A stretch of DNA of 64,000 nucleotides from an uncultured Collinsella sp. (GCA_959027945.1 CAUFRO010000003.1:1-64000), one strand, 5' to 3'; positions 1 to 8,941 are shown, counted from the first letter of the stretch. The notes: a model not told the origin generated them from the sequence alone. Translations and numbers: made by a program.

Positions 1-340
1 GACTTGCAGCGACGGACCTCAGGACACTCTTACACCACGTCTGCGCGCGCGACCTACTGTTACCATTTTAGTAGCAGGCAAAACCACCCAAAATGACGTC
101 CGGGTGACCCCTACAACCCCCTAAAACAGCCAACCTGACTGGTTTAAGGCGTATTGGAGCCAATTTTAATGGACATATTATAGGTTATGTTCATTATCTT
201 TTTGGATGTAAATGCTATTCACTTAGCAACAGTACTCATATTTGGCATTTTTTGCCCACTGCTATATGACTAACCCCCTATAGCAGGCAAAAAACAGTTC
301 GCAGCCCATCGCTGCGGCCGTTCGGAGGCAAAAGTGGGCG
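1..340. other. Gene-free left edge of window
   Basis: I see no credible gene here. Bases 130-260 are clearly AT-richer than the rest of the window. A TGACCCC...CCCCTA signature lies at 105-122 and recurs beside the palindromes near 10.8 kb and 38.4 kb. The word TAGCAGGCAAAA occurs at about 70-82 and again in the hairpin at 248-294, so part of another palindromic element may lie here. Confidence 0.5.
248..294. terminator. Bidirectional hairpin downstream of the NRAMP-like gene
   Basis: The arms TTTTTTGCC...TGCTATA (248-266) and TATAGCAGGCAAAAAA (279-294) pair with a 3-base bulge. T-runs occur on both strands. The hairpin lies about 50 bases after the stop of the transporter gene and fits an intrinsic terminator. 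Confidence 0.5.
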
Positions 341-1603
341 CTAAGCGCTGTAGCCCATCGCCTGCAGGACAAACATGACGACCGTCAGCACCGTAATCAC
401 GCCGATAGTCGCCCAAGTGAGCACATTCCATACGCGGCCGTTGCGGTTGGCGCCCATAATGTGGCGATCCGCCGCGATAACCACCTGGAATACCAAGACT
501 ACGGGCAGCAGCACGCCGTTGATGACCTGCGAGGTCATCATAATCTGGAACAAATCGACGCCAGGCATGAGCACCAACACGGCAGAAATGCCGATGATGG
601 CCGTAATGATGCCGCGATAGACCGGAGCCTCGTCCCAGCTGCGGTCGGCGCCGCGCTCCCAACCAAAAGCCTCGCAGATGGCACTCGACGTAACGCCCGG
701 CAGCACGCAGGCAGCCAAAAAGCTCGCTGCGACCAGGCCCGAGGCAAACAACACCGTGGACCACTGGCCCGCGATGGGCTCCAGCGCGCGGGCGGCATCG
801 GCGGCATCGCTAATCTGAATACCCGCCGGGAACAGCACCGTACCGGTCGTGATGATAATAAAGCCCGCAATGATATCAGCAGCGATCGAACCGCTCACGG
901 TATCAATACGCTGCAGCACGATGTCGTCCTCGCCCGCATTCTTATCGACCACGTTGTTCTGAGCCAAGAAGATCATCCACGGTGCGATGGTGGTACCGAT
1001 CGTTGCGACCACGAGCGACACGTAGCTGGGATCGTTCTGAATATTGGGGACGACCAAGTCGACCGCGACCTCGCCCCAGTTGGGGCCGGCCATAAACGCG
1101 GCGACGATGTAGGTCACGAACACGCAGCTTACCAGCAGCAAAATCTTCTCGATGCGCTGGAAACTGCCCGACATGGTAAGCATCCACACCAGCAGCGCCA
1201 CGAGCGGCACCGAGATGCTCGCCGGAACGCCAAACAGGGCAAGGCCACTCGCGATACCCGCGAACTCCGAGATGGTCACCGCCGTGTTGGCGATCAACAG
1301 CGCCGCCATGGCCAACACGCTCTTGCGCACGCCAAAGCGCTCGCGAATGAGCGACGCCAGGCCCTTACCCGTGACGCATCCGCAGCGCGCCGCGGTCTCC
1401 TGCGTCACGATAAGCAGCACGGTCATGACGGGAAGCATCCAGAGCATCTTATAGCCATAGCTGGCGCCCGCGCTGGAATACGTGGCGATGCCGCCGGCGT
1501 CGTTACCCGAAAGCGCCGCCAGAAGACCGGGGCCCATGGCTCCAAAGATGGCCGCGATGGTCAGCTTTTGCTTGGTGCTCGGCTTTTGCTTCGTATTTTG
1601 CAC
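341..1603 (-). CDS. NRAMP-related magnesium transporter (NRMT-like)
   Basis: This is a polytopic membrane protein of 420 residues with the SLC11/NRAMP fold, importing divalent metal ions across the cell membrane. The start chosen is the GTG at 1601-1603, which follows an AGGTGG ribosome site just after the stop of the upstream MgtE-like gene. The TM1 metal motif DPGN reads DAGG (D35, G38), and the TM6 Met-Pro-His motif reads Ala-Pro-Trp (A207). In known family members the Asn and Met provide transition-metal selectivity. Their replacement by Gly and Ala is the pattern reported for the magnesium-transporting NRMT of Eggerthella lenta. The MgtE-N/CBS neighbour supports a magnesium role. An automatic MntH label would probably be wrong. 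Substrate is inferred; the fold is clear. Confidence 0.85.
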   Translation of the reverse strand: MQNTKQKPSTKQKLTIAAIFGAMGPGLLAALSGNDAGGIATYSSAGASYGYKMLWMLPVMTVLLIVTQETAARCGCVTGKGLASLIRERFGVRKSVLAMAALLIANTAVTISEFAGIASGLALFGVPASISVPLVALLVWMLTMSGSFQRIEKILLLVSCVFVTYIVAAFMAGPNWGEVAVDLVVPNIQNDPSYVSLVVATIGTTIAPWMIFLAQNNVVDKNAGEDDIVLQRIDTVSGSIAADIIAGFIIITTGTVLFPAGIQISDAADAARALEPIAGQWSTVLFASGLVAASFLAACVLPGVTSSAICEAFGWERGADRSWDEAPVYRGIITAIIGISAVLVLMPGVDLFQIMMTSQVINGVLLPVVLVFQVVIAADRHIMGANRNGRVWNVLTWATIGVITVLTVVMFVLQAMGYSA

Positions 1604-1611
1604 GCGACCAC

Positions 1612-3456
1612 CTACCCCATGACCGACATGGTGAGCAGCACCGCAGCAACACAGTACGCCACACACGAGATCATGACGGCGATGACGTTCATGGCGGTAC
1701 CCGACGTATTGAGGTCGTGCTCATCGCGCCAGAACAGCACCATCAGGTAAATCACGGCGCTCATGTTGCCAACCAGGCAAATAACGGCAGCGATATTAAA
1801 GCAGCCGGTAAAGAGCTGCTCCTCAAACATAGTGGCATCGGGGAACGCGGCGGTGCGCACCAGCTGCGCGCACAGGTAAGTAACAAGCGAAAGGATCAGG
1901 CCCATACCCGTGCTCTGGAAGAAGAATCCCAGGTACGGTTTGGGCTCGTCGTCGTGACCGTCGTACTCGAGGAAGTAGTTCTTGACGAACGACACCATGC
2001 GCGAGGCAGCCAGCAGTACGAGCGGCATGGCGCACATGGGGAACACCACCAGATGCGCGGAGCCCAGCGCCGTCCCCAGCACCGTCGCCATAATGCACGA
2101 GGCGATGCCCCACACGACGACCCAGTACTGACGATGCACGAACCAGCTGAGCACGTTCGTCGAGTCGTCCGACGCGCTATCGCCCGAGCCGACACCGGCG
2201 ATCTGCAGGTCCTCCTGATGCTCCTCGGCGATAACGTCCATGGCGTCGTCGAAGGTCACGATACCCAGGATATGACGGTTCTCGTCGCAGACAGGGATGG
2301 CAACCAGGTCGTACTTGGTCATCTCGTCCGTCACGTCTTCCTGGTCCTCGTCGGGCGACACGTAGACCAGATCGCGATAGGCGAGCTGGCCCAGCGTGGC
2401 GTCGCGGTCGGCCACGATCAGCGTGCGCAGCGAAAGCACGCCCGTCAGCATGCCACTCGGATCCTCGGTATAGACGTAGTAGACGCTCTCAAAGTCCTCG
2501 TCGAGTTTGCGAATCGCCTCGATGGCATCGCCGACCGTCGCCGTGGCGGGCAGCGAGACAAACTCCGAGGTCATGATGCGGCCGGCGGTGTTGTCCTCGT
2601 AGCCCAGCAGATTACGAATCGCCTTCTCCTCCTTGACGCCCATCAGGCGCAGGAGCTTCTCGGCCTTCTCATAATCGAGTTCGTCGATCAGGTCGGCAGC
2701 GTCGTCCGGGTCCATCATGGCCAGCATCGACGATGCGTCGGTATCGGACAGGCCCTCGAGCATCTCGGTCATAAGCTCGTCGTCATCGAACTCCGAGATG
2801 GCCTCGGCGGCCTGTGCCGTGTCGAGCTGTGCGAACACCTGCGCACGCAGGCGCGGGTCGAGCTGCTCGATGATGTCGGCGATGTCAGCAGGATGCAGCT
2901 CGCCAAGCGTCTTGTGCGACACCGAGAGCTGGATGTTCTTAGTCGAACGGTCGAGCAGGTCCATATAAGACCAGGCGATAATGTCCTCGCTGAGCGGTTT
3001 GCCCAGGTGCTTCATAAAGCCCTCGACAACGTGCTCGAGTGTGGGGCTGATTGCACGCAGCAGACCGCGGGCGCCAACCTCGGCACCCAGCAGACGCAGC
3101 TGATTTTCGCCCGACATGGAAAACTTGATGTCGTTTACGCGCACGACCTTCATGCCCTGCGTGTCGACAATCTGCTTGTTAAGCACGTCGCGGGCGAGCA
3201 AGAGTTCGGTCGGCTGCAGGTACGAAAAACGGATTTCGGTAGCCGACGTCTTAAGGTGTACACCTGTCTCGTCGATACGGTCGACCCATTTGCGCCAGCT
3301 GATCATAAACGGCGTCTTGCCGGGACCACGGAACGCGAGCGACGTCACGTGCGGAAAAACTTCTCCGGTTGCAATGCCAAAATCGTTAACCACGCCGAGC
3401 TTTTCGCCGTCGACGTCCAAGACCGGCAGTTTGAGCATCTCACTCAGATAATTCAA
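1612..3456 (-). CDS. MgtE N-domain/CBS protein with C-terminal membrane domain
   Basis: This 614-residue protein starts at a TTG with a GGGGAG site five bases upstream. It has an N-terminal PRC-barrel-like region (about 1-180), an MgtE N-domain of helical repeats (about 190-300, with HPADIADIIEQL and DPDDAADLIDEL), a CBS pair (about 305-430), and a C-terminal region with about four to five membrane segments. The membrane part is shorter than, and unlike, the classical MgtE channel domain. In MgtE the N and CBS domains sense cytoplasmic Mg2+. The gene lies 8 bases before the NRAMP-related transporter, so the two are very likely co-transcribed. I infer that it senses Mg2+ and gates or partners that transporter; independent transport is possible. 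Confidence 0.8.
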   Translation of the reverse strand: MNYLSEMLKLPVLDVDGEKLGVVNDFGIATGEVFPHVTSLAFRGPGKTPFMISWRKWVDRIDETGVHLKTSATEIRFSYLQPTELLLARDVLNKQIVDTQGMKVVRVNDIKFSMSGENQLRLLGAEVGARGLLRAISPTLEHVVEGFMKHLGKPLSEDIIAWSYMDLLDRSTKNIQLSVSHKTLGELHPADIADIIEQLDPRLRAQVFAQLDTAQAAEAISEFDDDELMTEMLEGLSDTDASSMLAMMDPDDAADLIDELDYEKAEKLLRLMGVKEEKAIRNLLGYEDNTAGRIMTSEFVSLPATATVGDAIEAIRKLDEDFESVYYVYTEDPSGMLTGVLSLRTLIVADRDATLGQLAYRDLVYVSPDEDQEDVTDEMTKYDLVAIPVCDENRHILGIVTFDDAMDVIAEEHQEDLQIAGVGSGDSASDDSTNVLSWFVHRQYWVVVWGIASCIMATVLGTALGSAHLVVFPMCAMPLVLLAASRMVSFVKNYFLEYDGHDDEPKPYLGFFFQSTGMGLILSLVTYLCAQLVRTAAFPDATMFEEQLFTGCFNIAAVICLVGNMSAVIYLMVLFWRDEHDLNTSGTAMNVIAVMISCVAYCVAAVLLTMSVMG

Positions 3457-3830
3457 TGGTGCTCCCCATCATTATTCCTGCGGACCGCGTGACCATGCCG
3501 GCGCGCAATCCGTGGACTTTTAGATATGTATACGCATGCGCGGGCGGCACGCCGCTCGGCGCTCACACCCCGTGCACGCGCAGAAAGCACCTGCATGGGG
3601 TCATCGACTGTATGGTCGAGGTTTGGATTTCACCTGTAACCTTTCTCTTGACCCTCATTAACCGCAGTAACTATAGCATCAGCATCGCGCTGCGGCACCG
3701 AATTTATGCGCTGCACATTGCAGGCATACCAAACGCTGACGTATCCGTGACATAGAGCCGGATGAGCACAGTGGGACAAAGCGATTAAGACCGCCCTAAA
3801 CGACCAGTCGTTTAAGCACGTCCCCGATGA
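3457..3830. other. Long untranslated leader region of the Mg-transport operon
   Basis: No gene is seen in these 374 bases. On the minus strand a promoter-like TGCTATAGT at about 3670-3678 is followed by about 210 bases before the TTG start. This stretch can fold, for example ACCCC/GGGGT around TGCA/TGCA near 3569-3602. It does not match the M-box (ykoK) Mg riboswitch consensus that I know. Confidence 0.4.
3670..3678 (-). promoter_or_regulatory. Candidate extended -10 promoter of the Mg-transport operon
   Basis: Read on the minus strand, TGCTATAGT gives an extended -10 element (TGC then TATAGT). I see no good -35. It implies a leader of about 210 bases. Confidence 0.3.
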
Positions 3831-3836
3831 CTACTC
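3801..3836. repeat. Copy of the GGGGAC palindrome family at a gene 3' end
   Basis: The segment carries GTCGTTTAAG, then CACGTCCCCGATGACTACTC. It closely matches the end of the repeat at 12.5 kb. On the minus strand it supplies the final GAG codon and TAG stop of the deacetylase-like gene. Confidence 0.6.
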
Positions 3837-5237
3837 TGTGGTGTCGTCGTCCTCGGGGAGTTGGGGGAACACGGCGTTTTTGGGCATGGAAACCTTGGTG
3901 AGCGAGGTGAGCTTTTTGCTCAATGCCGTGTCTGTCTTGACCAGCTCGCTGAGCGTCACGATCTTGTAGCCGTCGGCGACAAGACCATCGATAATCTGCG
4001 GCAGCGCCTCGAGCGTCTGCTCGGCGCATTCATCGCTATCGGTGAGCAGCACAATATTGCCCGGCGTCATCGAGTCGAGCACGGTCGATACTTGCTCGTC
4101 GGCGCCGTTGAGCAGCCAGTCGCCCGAATCGATATTCCACGAAACCACGGCGGACACCAGGTCCATCGAGTCAATCCAGTTTTGCTCGTCAAACGCGGCG
4201 TAGGGGGCACGCAGCAACATCGTCTCGACGCCGGTCGCCGACTTAATCGCTTCGGTGCCCTTTGTGATCTGCTTGCGCACCGTCTCGCGATCCTCGCCCT
4301 TGAGCGAATCATCGCTGTAGCTGTTGGAGCCGACCTCGCACCCGGCATCGACAATCGCTTTGGCAGTAGCGGGCGAGGCTTCCGCGGCATCGCCCGAAAG
4401 GAAGAACGTCGCCGTGACGCCCTTTTCCTTGAGCACCTGCAAGATCTGCTTGGTCGCGCCGCTCGGACCCTCGTCAAATGTCAGGGCCACGTACTTTTCG
4501 TTGCCCTTGGGCGCTACGCTTGCGCACTCGACTATGCAGTCGGTGACGGGCACGACCTCGCCGCGGTCCTGCGTCTTGCCCGACTGCTCGCCGACCCATA
4601 CCTCGGAGCGGCCCTGAACGCCCCAGGTTTTGACATACTCAATGGCACCTGTGCCCTCGACCTTAAGCTTTGGCTCGATAGTCGTGGCCTGGACCTCGTG
4701 CTTTTCGTACACGTTGCGGCCGTCCTTGACCGTCACCTTCTCGCCACCCGTAAGCTCGCGACTATCCCATTTGCCTTGCTTCACGCGCTTGCCGTCGACC
4801 TTCACCGACAGCTTTTCGCCGCCATGGCGCTTGAGCACGCTGTCGTCGACGGCCAGCAGATCGCCGGCGTCGTACGTTTCGGTCAGGCTTTGATCGTCGA
4901 TAAGATTCTGCAACGTAGAGCCCACGCGCACCGCGGTCTTTTGCCCGTTGAGCTCCACGTCCACGCTGCGGTTGACGTAGCCCACGACGGCAGCGATAAA
5001 CAGCACGAGCGCGCAACCCACGGCGATGAGCGCATAGGGCAGACGGGACGGTCGACGCGGCGAGCGACCGTTGCCGATGCGCGCGCTGCGATCGCTAAAC
5101 CCACGGCTATGGTTGAGGTACATCGCGCCGGGCTTACGGCGACGTCGACGCTGACCGCTGGGCAGCTGCCCCAGGTCGCGGCGCGCCGTCGGACGCGCAC
5201 CCGAGCGCCCGTTTAAGTTAGATCCGTTTTGGCGCAT
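3831..5237 (-). CDS. Membrane-anchored polysaccharide deacetylase-like protein, active site degenerate
   Basis: The 468-residue product has a basic cytoplasmic N-terminus, one membrane segment (about 68-87), an extracytoplasmic region of about 90-240, and a NodB-type deacetylase fold (about 248-440). Normal NodB enzymes remove acetyl groups from peptidoglycan or polysaccharide using a metal held by an Asp and two His. Here TFDD is TFDE (253-256), the HxxxH histidines are N305 and D309, and the catalytic His of the LLHD motif is Thr (LLTD, T399). The general fold motifs RxPY (LRAPYAAF) and the C-terminal VTLSEL remain. I infer a non-catalytic wall-binding protein or one with altered chemistry. 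A GGGGGAGG ribosome site precedes the ATG. Confidence 0.75.
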   Translation of the reverse strand: MRQNGSNLNGRSGARPTARRDLGQLPSGQRRRRRKPGAMYLNHSRGFSDRSARIGNGRSPRRPSRLPYALIAVGCALVLFIAAVVGYVNRSVDVELNGQKTAVRVGSTLQNLIDDQSLTETYDAGDLLAVDDSVLKRHGGEKLSVKVDGKRVKQGKWDSRELTGGEKVTVKDGRNVYEKHEVQATTIEPKLKVEGTGAIEYVKTWGVQGRSEVWVGEQSGKTQDRGEVVPVTDCIVECASVAPKGNEKYVALTFDEGPSGATKQILQVLKEKGVTATFFLSGDAAEASPATAKAIVDAGCEVGSNSYSDDSLKGEDRETVRKQITKGTEAIKSATGVETMLLRAPYAAFDEQNWIDSMDLVSAVVSWNIDSGDWLLNGADEQVSTVLDSMTPGNIVLLTDSDECAEQTLEALPQIIDGLVADGYKIVTLSELVKTDTALSKKLTSLTKVSMPKNAVFPQLPEDDDTTE

Positions 5238-5309
5238 ATGCCCTCCCCCATAAACACAGCGAGCCGGAGCAACATGTCTCCGGCTCGCCTCCCATCATTT
5301 GGTACGTCG

Positions 5310-6065
5310 CTATTTGCTAGCTTTTGACGAGCCCCCGCTCGCCTTTTGATATTCGTCCTTAAAGGCCTTGAACATACCGCGCGTTTTGCCGAGCTGCTTG
5401 CCCAGTGCGCGGCTGCCCTTGTCCACGGCGACCGATCCCTTGTCATCGAGCACCTTGGCGCCCTTCTTGACCTTATCGCCCACCACGACACTGGCCTCGG
5501 CAGCCTTAGCGGCCGCGCCGCCCGAATACCCAAGCGTCTTGACCTCGTCCGAGACAATCATCGCGCCGTTCTCGTAGCCGCGCAGCATCGTCGGCGGCAC
5601 CTGCGTGTCGCCCACCAACATGCTCGATGCGGCGCTGGCGGTCACATAGAACGTCTGCACAATGCCCGAGCGCGGCTTGAACTCAACGTCCGAGCAGTAG
5701 CCCACGACATCGCCCGATTCCGTGCGCACGTCCATGCCAACCCAGATGATGCAATCGTCCAGGTTAATATCGAGGCGCTTGGCCGCGGCGGCATCGTAGG
5801 TGCCCTTGACGTCGTCGACCGCGACAGCACCCTCATAGACGCCGATGGCATCGAGCGCCACAAACCGGTCGGGGCGCTCGATCATGCCCGCGATATCGGA
5901 CTGGCGAACCATAAAGCCCACCACGCGCGTACCGCCCGGGGTAAAGACGGGAAAGTGAATCTTGCCGAGCTTTTTAGGGCTGCGCGGCGTGCCATCTTTT
6001 TTGGTGCGCTTGTCCTCGGTAGGCTTGCGATAGATCTTGGCGCCGACAAAATCCCCGGCGCGCAT
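5310..6065 (-). CDS. PRC-barrel domain protein
   Basis: This soluble protein of 251 residues has an N-terminal PRC-barrel-like half (about 1-130, with DFVGAKIY, VVGFMVRQSDIAG and GDVVGYCSDVEF) followed by a Lys/Ala-rich tail. PRC-barrels occur in ribosome-maturation, photosystem and envelope proteins, so the fold does not define a reaction. The start overlaps the stop of the YtxH gene by one base (TAATG), implying coupled translation. The neighbours are envelope-linked. No catalytic motif is visible; function unknown. Confidence 0.7.
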   Translation of the reverse strand: MRAGDFVGAKIYRKPTEDKRTKKDGTPRSPKKLGKIHFPVFTPGGTRVVGFMVRQSDIAGMIERPDRFVALDAIGVYEGAVAVDDVKGTYDAAAAKRLDINLDDCIIWVGMDVRTESGDVVGYCSDVEFKPRSGIVQTFYVTASAASSMLVGDTQVPPTMLRGYENGAMIVSDEVKTLGYSGGAAAKAAEASVVVGDKVKKGAKVLDDKGSVAVDKGSRALGKQLGKTRGMFKAFKDEYQKASGGSSKASK

Positions 6066-6460
6066 TATGCCTCGGTCGAGGGCTCCGCAGCCTCGGTATC
6101 AGCCTCGACGGCGTTCTCGACCACGACATCGGCGGCGGGCGTCACGTTGCCGCCCGAGATGGCGTCGTTGAGCTGCTCGCGTAGCTGGTCCATGCGCTCG
6201 CGAGCAAGATCGACCTTGGCACGCAGGTCATCGGTCTTGGCGTCGACCATCGGGCCAAAATCGTTGACCGCGGCGCGGGCCTCCTCGGCACCGTGCTCGT
6301 AGGTGTCGCGCATGTTATCCCAGGCGTCGTTGGCGATATCGGCAGCCATGGCGCGGGTCTCGGCGCCCGAGCGCGGAGCCAGGGCGACGCCGATGATGGC
6401 GCCGGCGGCAGCACCGAAGAGCGCACCCGAGATAAAGTTGAAAGTCTTACCCATGTTCAT
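6065..6460 (-). CDS. YtxH-like small membrane protein
   Basis: The 131-residue protein begins with a glycine-rich membrane helix (GALFGAAAGAIIGVALAPRSG, about 10-30), which is the YtxH family signature. A charged helical segment (about 35-100) and an acidic Ala/Glu tail follow. Family members are small membrane or stress proteins of unclear role. Two in-frame ATGs (6460 and 6454) share an AGGAGAGGA ribosome site; the second has the better spacing. It is translationally coupled to the PRC-barrel gene. Confidence 0.75.
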   Translation of the reverse strand: MNMGKTFNFISGALFGAAAGAIIGVALAPRSGAETRAMAADIANDAWDNMRDTYEHGAEEARAAVNDFGPMVDAKTDDLRAKVDLARERMDQLREQLNDAISGGNVTPAADVVVENAVEADTEAAEPSTEA

Positions 6461-6590
6461 TCCTCTCCTGCGGGCACCTCGGCGCCCACCGTTTGAATGT
6501 TGTCCATTATACCCGCAGCACTGCGCTTGCCGTCTTGCTCATCTGCGTACGGTAAAGGCGCAGGTACATAATGGTGATAAGCGAGTGAGC

Positions 6591-7436
6591 CTACTCCTGC
6601 GGCACGGCCGGCATGGCCACCGTGGCGGCCGGGTCTTCGCCGGCGCCGTCAACGAGCGGCAGCGTTCCCTCGTGCGCGGGGGCAACCGGAGCCGTCGCCG
6701 CGCCACCGTAGACGGCAGCGGGGGCCTCGTGGCTCTCAGCGGTCGCGCCCTCGGTATCGATTGCCTCCTGCGGCACGTCGTCAAAGTTCGGGACGCCCTG
6801 GGGCTCCGCGGACTCGGGCTCGGAAGCCGCCTCGGCAGGCGCCTCGTCGACAGGATCGACGGCAGCCTCGGCAGGCGCCTCGCCCTCGGTCGCGTCCCCG
6901 GCCTCGTCCTCGGCGTTCGCGGCGGCGACGGCCTCGTGCGGATCCTTGCCCTCGGCCTCGGCACGCATGCCCAGCACCAGGTTGCGCAGGCCCGCGACCG
7001 TACCGTCCACATCGGGAGCGGGCTGGTCGGCGTGCAGATAGGCCCAATCCATCATAAAGGTGGCCGAAGACAGCGCGCCGATGGCCAGTGCGTCGTCGGG
7101 GCACGAAAGCTCAACCTCAAAGACACGCTCATCGTGTTCGCTTACGCGGGTGCGGCCGCACGAGATGCTACCGGCAAGACCGGTCTCGTTCATGAGCTCA
7201 ACCGTCACGTGCTCCAACAGGTGGCAGAGCTCGGTCTGGCCCATGCAGTCTTGGAACTCGCGGCCGGAATCGCCCAGGCACAGGTGCTTGGCAATCGCGG
7301 GCACCAGGTAGTACACGCGCGCCGTGGCCTCGATGTCCTCCGAGGTCATGAGCGGCATGCCGGGGTTCACCAGCACATGCGCGCAGATCTTGTCCTCACT
7401 GACGGTGACCTTAAGGATGTTGAACAGGCCTGCCAT
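6591..7436 (-). CDS. HxxEH-motif domain protein with acidic disordered tail
   Basis: I do not recognise a named family for the whole protein (281 residues). Residues 1-150 form a compact domain containing HLLEHVTVELMNE (H72, E75, H76, E80). This resembles the HxEH(V/A)xxEL segment in the N-terminal region of cyanophycin synthetases and also has the HxxEH form of inverted zinc-peptidase motifs. Residues about 155-281 are Ala/Glu/Pro/Asp-rich and look disordered. There is no signal peptide or membrane helix, so it is probably cytoplasmic. It ends upstream of the YtxH/PRC pair. A metal-dependent hydrolase role is only a hypothesis. Confidence 0.55.
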   Translation of the reverse strand: MAGLFNILKVTVSEDKICAHVLVNPGMPLMTSEDIEATARVYYLVPAIAKHLCLGDSGREFQDCMGQTELCHLLEHVTVELMNETGLAGSISCGRTRVSEHDERVFEVELSCPDDALAIGALSSATFMMDWAYLHADQPAPDVDGTVAGLRNLVLGMRAEAEGKDPHEAVAAANAEDEAGDATEGEAPAEAAVDPVDEAPAEAASEPESAEPQGVPNFDDVPQEAIDTEGATAESHEAPAAVYGGAATAPVAPAHEGTLPLVDGAGEDPAATVAMPAVPQE

Positions 7437-7460
7437 AACTCTCCCCTACTCTTCCTTGTC

Positions 7461-8834
7461 CTACTCGTCGCCGTCGTGCGGATTCGCGGAACCCGCACCC
7501 GACGTCGTCGGCTCGTCTACCGAAGACTCGGAATCCTTCTTATCGGTTTCGGCCGGAGCGATCACGCGAATGAGCGAGATGCGCTGGCCACGCATCGACT
7601 GCACTTTAAACTTGTACCCCGCGACCTCAAACACCTCTCCGATGTCGGGCACCGAGTCGCAAAGCTCCAAAATCCAGCCGGCGATGGTCTCATAATCATC
7701 GCTTTCCTCGAGCGGCCAACCAAGCTCAATCGCGTCATCGCACGAAAAACGCCCATCAACGAGCCACTCGCGGCGCGAAAGGCGCGTGAGATACTTGTTG
7801 TCGGGGTCGAACTCGTCCTCGATCTCGCCGACGATCTCCTCGACGATATCCTCGATGGTGATAATGCCGGCCGTGCCGCCGTACTCGTCCACGACCACCA
7901 CGATCTGGTCGTGCGAGGTCTGCATCTCGGACAGTAGCGGCAGGATGTCCTTGGTGTCGGGCACAAAGGTGGCGTCGCGCAAAAAGCCGGCGATGGGCTG
8001 GTCACCCTTGCCGTCGAGCGCGGGTTGGATCAGGTCCTTGATGTGCGCAATGCCGGCGACGTTGTCGGGATCCTCGTGATAGACGGGGATGCGGCTGAAG
8101 CCGGTCTGGCGCATGGTGGACAGCACGTCGGCGACCGTCTCGTCGTCCTCGCACATGGTGGTGTCCACGCGCGGCACCATGACCTCGCGGGCAACGGTGT
8201 CGCCCAGGTCGAAGATCTCGTGGATCATGCGCTTTTCCTCGTCGAGCAAGTCGTCCTGCTCCGAGACCATGTACTTGATCTCTTCCTCCGAGACGTTTTG
8301 GCGGTCGTCGGCGCTCTTGATGCGCAGGATGCGGGCCAGGCCATCGGAGCAGGCACCGGTCAGCCACACGAGCGGGCGGGCGATCTTTTGGAACACGGAA
8401 AGCGGCCCCACGACCTGCTTGGATACGCCCTCGGCGTTAGCGAGGCCGATGCGTTTGGGCACGAGCTCGCCGATCACGATGGACACAAAGGCGACGGCGA
8501 CGGTGATGATGACCGGCGCCAGGCCGCGCGCGATGGCGGAAAGCGGCGCGATGCCAAAGCTCATGAGCCATGTGGCAAGCGGGTCGGACAGGCTCGTCGA
8601 GGCGACGGCGGACGAGGCGAAGCCCACGAGCGTGATGGCGACCTGGATGGTGGCCAACAGCTGATCGGAGTCGGCGGCGAGTTGGACGGCGCGCTCGGCG
8701 CGCTTATCGCCCTCCTCGGCATCATGCTCCAACACGGCGCGCTTGGCCGTGGTGAGAGCCATCTCGGACATGGAGAAGTAGCCGTTGATAAGCGTCAGGA
8801 CGAGCGTGGTAATAAGGGAGATGGTTATGTCCAT
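7461..8834 (-). CDS. CorC/CNNM (HlyC/CorC) family membrane protein
   Basis: The 457-residue protein has a DUF21/CNNM membrane domain of three to four helices (about 1-190, with NGYFSMSEMALTT), a CBS pair (about 205-330, with REVMVPRVD and VVVDEYGGTAGIIT), and a CorC_HlyC domain (about 345-430, DGRFSCDDAIELG). The C-terminal tail is acidic. The family is linked to Mg2+ or other divalent-cation efflux and regulation at the plasma membrane. All domains are complete. It is the third Mg-associated protein in the first 9 kb. The upstream hemolysin III gene is on the same strand. Confidence 0.9.
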   Translation of the reverse strand: MDITISLITTLVLTLINGYFSMSEMALTTAKRAVLEHDAEEGDKRAERAVQLAADSDQLLATIQVAITLVGFASSAVASTSLSDPLATWLMSFGIAPLSAIARGLAPVIITVAVAFVSIVIGELVPKRIGLANAEGVSKQVVGPLSVFQKIARPLVWLTGACSDGLARILRIKSADDRQNVSEEEIKYMVSEQDDLLDEEKRMIHEIFDLGDTVAREVMVPRVDTTMCEDDETVADVLSTMRQTGFSRIPVYHEDPDNVAGIAHIKDLIQPALDGKGDQPIAGFLRDATFVPDTKDILPLLSEMQTSHDQIVVVVDEYGGTAGIITIEDIVEEIVGEIEDEFDPDNKYLTRLSRREWLVDGRFSCDDAIELGWPLEESDDYETIAGWILELCDSVPDIGEVFEVAGYKFKVQSMRGQRISLIRVIAPAETDKKDSESSVDEPTTSGAGSANPHDGDE

Positions 8835-8941
8835 CGGGAGTTTCTCGAACCTCCAAGATTCGGGACGTTAAGGTAAAACGTTGATGGCGGATACGGCAAT
8901 TGCGCCGGTCGCCCGTGCGAGCGGGGCCGTGGGCGTGGTCG

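Noticed and set aside
341..1603. Manganese transporter MntH
   Set aside because: The DPGN and Met-Pro-His metal motifs are replaced by DAGG and Ala-Pro-Trp, so Mn/Fe selectivity is not supported.
3457..3670. M-box (ykoK) magnesium riboswitch
   Set aside because: The conserved M-box core words could not be found; only generic stems are present.
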